This document shows positions 6,479 through 7,155 of a DNA stretch of 7,155 nucleotides, piece after piece. A program made the translations under genes and the position numbers. This DNA is from an uncultured Oscillospiraceae bacterium. GTDB lineage: Bacteria; Bacillota; Clostridia; Oscillospirales; Ruminococcaceae. The stretch's first letter is position 1; every line of letters begins with the position of its first letter. Below the pieces are notes generated by a model that saw nothing but the letters and a program-made list of their open reading frames with translations, was not told the origin of the DNA and did not search any database. Where the stretch lies: contig UQQY01000119.1 of NCBI GenBank assembly GCA_900543295.1, positions 1 through 7,155 of the forward strand, given 5' to 3'.

Positions 6479-7155
6479 ATGAAACGCTACATCATGGTAT
6501 TTGATGCAGGGACGACGAGCTGCCGCACCATCCTTTTTGATAAAAGCGGACGTGAAGCCTGTACGGCACAGAAGGAGTTTACCCAGTATTATCCGCAGCC
6601 CGGGTGGGTAGAGCACGATGCATCGGAAATCTGGTCGACGCAGATGGGCACCGCGCTTGAAGCGATGCTCAAAGCAGGCGCCTCTGCCGCGGATATTGCG
6701 GCTATCGGAATTACCAATCAGCGTGAAACGACCGTCGTGTGGGAAAGAGAGAGCGGCGCGCCTGTTTGTCCGGCGATTGTATGGCAGTGCCGCCGTACTG
6801 CGGACATGTGCGACGCGCTGAAAAAGGATGCTGCATGCCCGCCTTTTAGGGAAATCACGGGTCTTTTGCCGGATCCCTATTTTTCTGCGACCAAGCTTGC
6901 ATGGATCTTAAATCACCATGAGGGTCTGCGTGAACGCGGCCGCAGAGGGGAGATATGCTTCGGCACGATCGATTCCTGGCTTTTATACAAGCTGACCGGC
7001 GGGCAGGTACACCGCACCGACGTATCAAATGCTTCCCGCACCATGCTTTTTAATATTCATACCATGGACTGGGATGATACGCTTCTGCGCTATTTCGATA
7101 TTCCGCGTGAAATGATGCCGCAGGTATGCGATTCCTCCTGCGTATTTGGTGCGGC
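6479..7155 (+). CDS. glpK: GlpK, glycerol kinase (N-terminal part, cut by window end)
   Basis: The first 225 residues of a FGGY-family kinase of about 500 residues are present; the gene runs off the right edge with its frame open. Glycerol kinase phosphorylates glycerol to sn-glycerol 3-phosphate with ATP in the cytoplasm. Visible signatures are DAGTTS (9-14, phosphate-binding loop), QPGWVEHD (40-47), ITNQRETT (78-85, with R82 and E83 expected to bind glycerol), WQCRRTAD (102-109), DPYFS (132-136) and NASRTMLFNIHT (184-195). Two positions differ from E. coli-type GlpK, which has DQGTTS and WQDRRT. The same changes are familiar in clostridial glycerol kinases. The ATG follows the preceding stop codon with no gap, and AAGGAG (6464-6469) lies 9 nt upstream inside the preceding gene. 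glpF, glpD or glpO partners may lie to the right. Another sugar-alcohol kinase is possible but less likely. Confidence 0.92.
   Translation, partial: MKRYIMVFDAGTTSCRTILFDKSGREACTAQKEFTQYYPQPGWVEHDASEIWSTQMGTALEAMLKAGASAADIAAIGITNQRETTVVWERESGAPVCPAIVWQCRRTADMCDALKKDAACPPFREITGLLPDPYFSATKLAWILNHHEGLRERGRRGEICFGTIDSWLLYKLTGGQVHRTDVSNASRTMLFNIHTMDWDDTLLRYFDIPREMMPQVCDSSCVFGA

Noticed and set aside
1..7155. CRISPR array, insertion sequence, phage or defence system
   Set aside because: No spaced direct repeats, transposase, integrase or nuclease genes were seen; gene order and sequence style fit ordinary chromosome.

Overview
The window looks like chromosomal DNA from a spore-forming Gram-positive anaerobe of the class Clostridia, with roughly balanced GC content. 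The lineage is inferred from four points. FeoA and FeoB belong to the clostridial subtype (FeoB begins MGLTAQSTG and has NAAG and PCNGRFP motifs). There is a YtaF-type sporulation membrane protein. GlpK carries DAGTTS and WQCRRT. Most genes have strong AGGAG-type ribosome binding sites. No mobile element, CRISPR array, phage gene, rRNA or tRNA was seen. This is an ordinary housekeeping and metal-metabolism segment rather than an accessory island.

Layout: 1-322 holds no convincing gene and forms the upstream region of a ferrous-iron uptake operon. feoA (323-553, +) and feoB (757-2853, +) follow, separated by an unusually long gap of 203 nt that contains two hairpins. A bidirectional terminator (2868-2906) separates feoB from a convergent minus-strand operon, nadA-mnmA, which encodes quinolinate synthase and the tRNA 2-thiouridylase. 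These two genes overlap by 11 nt. Upstream of nadA lies a textbook sigma-A promoter (TTGACA, 17 nt, TATAAT). Its -10 box and predicted start site are embedded in a perfect 14-bp inverted repeat. The same repeat can act as the terminator of the next upstream minus-strand gene, a YtaF-like six-helix membrane protein (5032-5676). A divergent intergenic region (5677-5812) with a good plus-strand promoter then leads to a YgjP-like zinc metallopeptidase (5813-6478). Its stop codon directly abuts the start of a glycerol kinase gene, which runs off the right edge.

Functional links: FeoAB brings in Fe(II). NadA needs a [4Fe-4S] cluster and MnmA takes sulfur from a cysteine desulfurase relay, so the two convergent operons share an iron-sulfur theme, although this may be coincidental. 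The nadB and nadC partners of NadA are not in the window. The most interesting signal is the overlapping promoter, palindrome and terminator in front of nadA.
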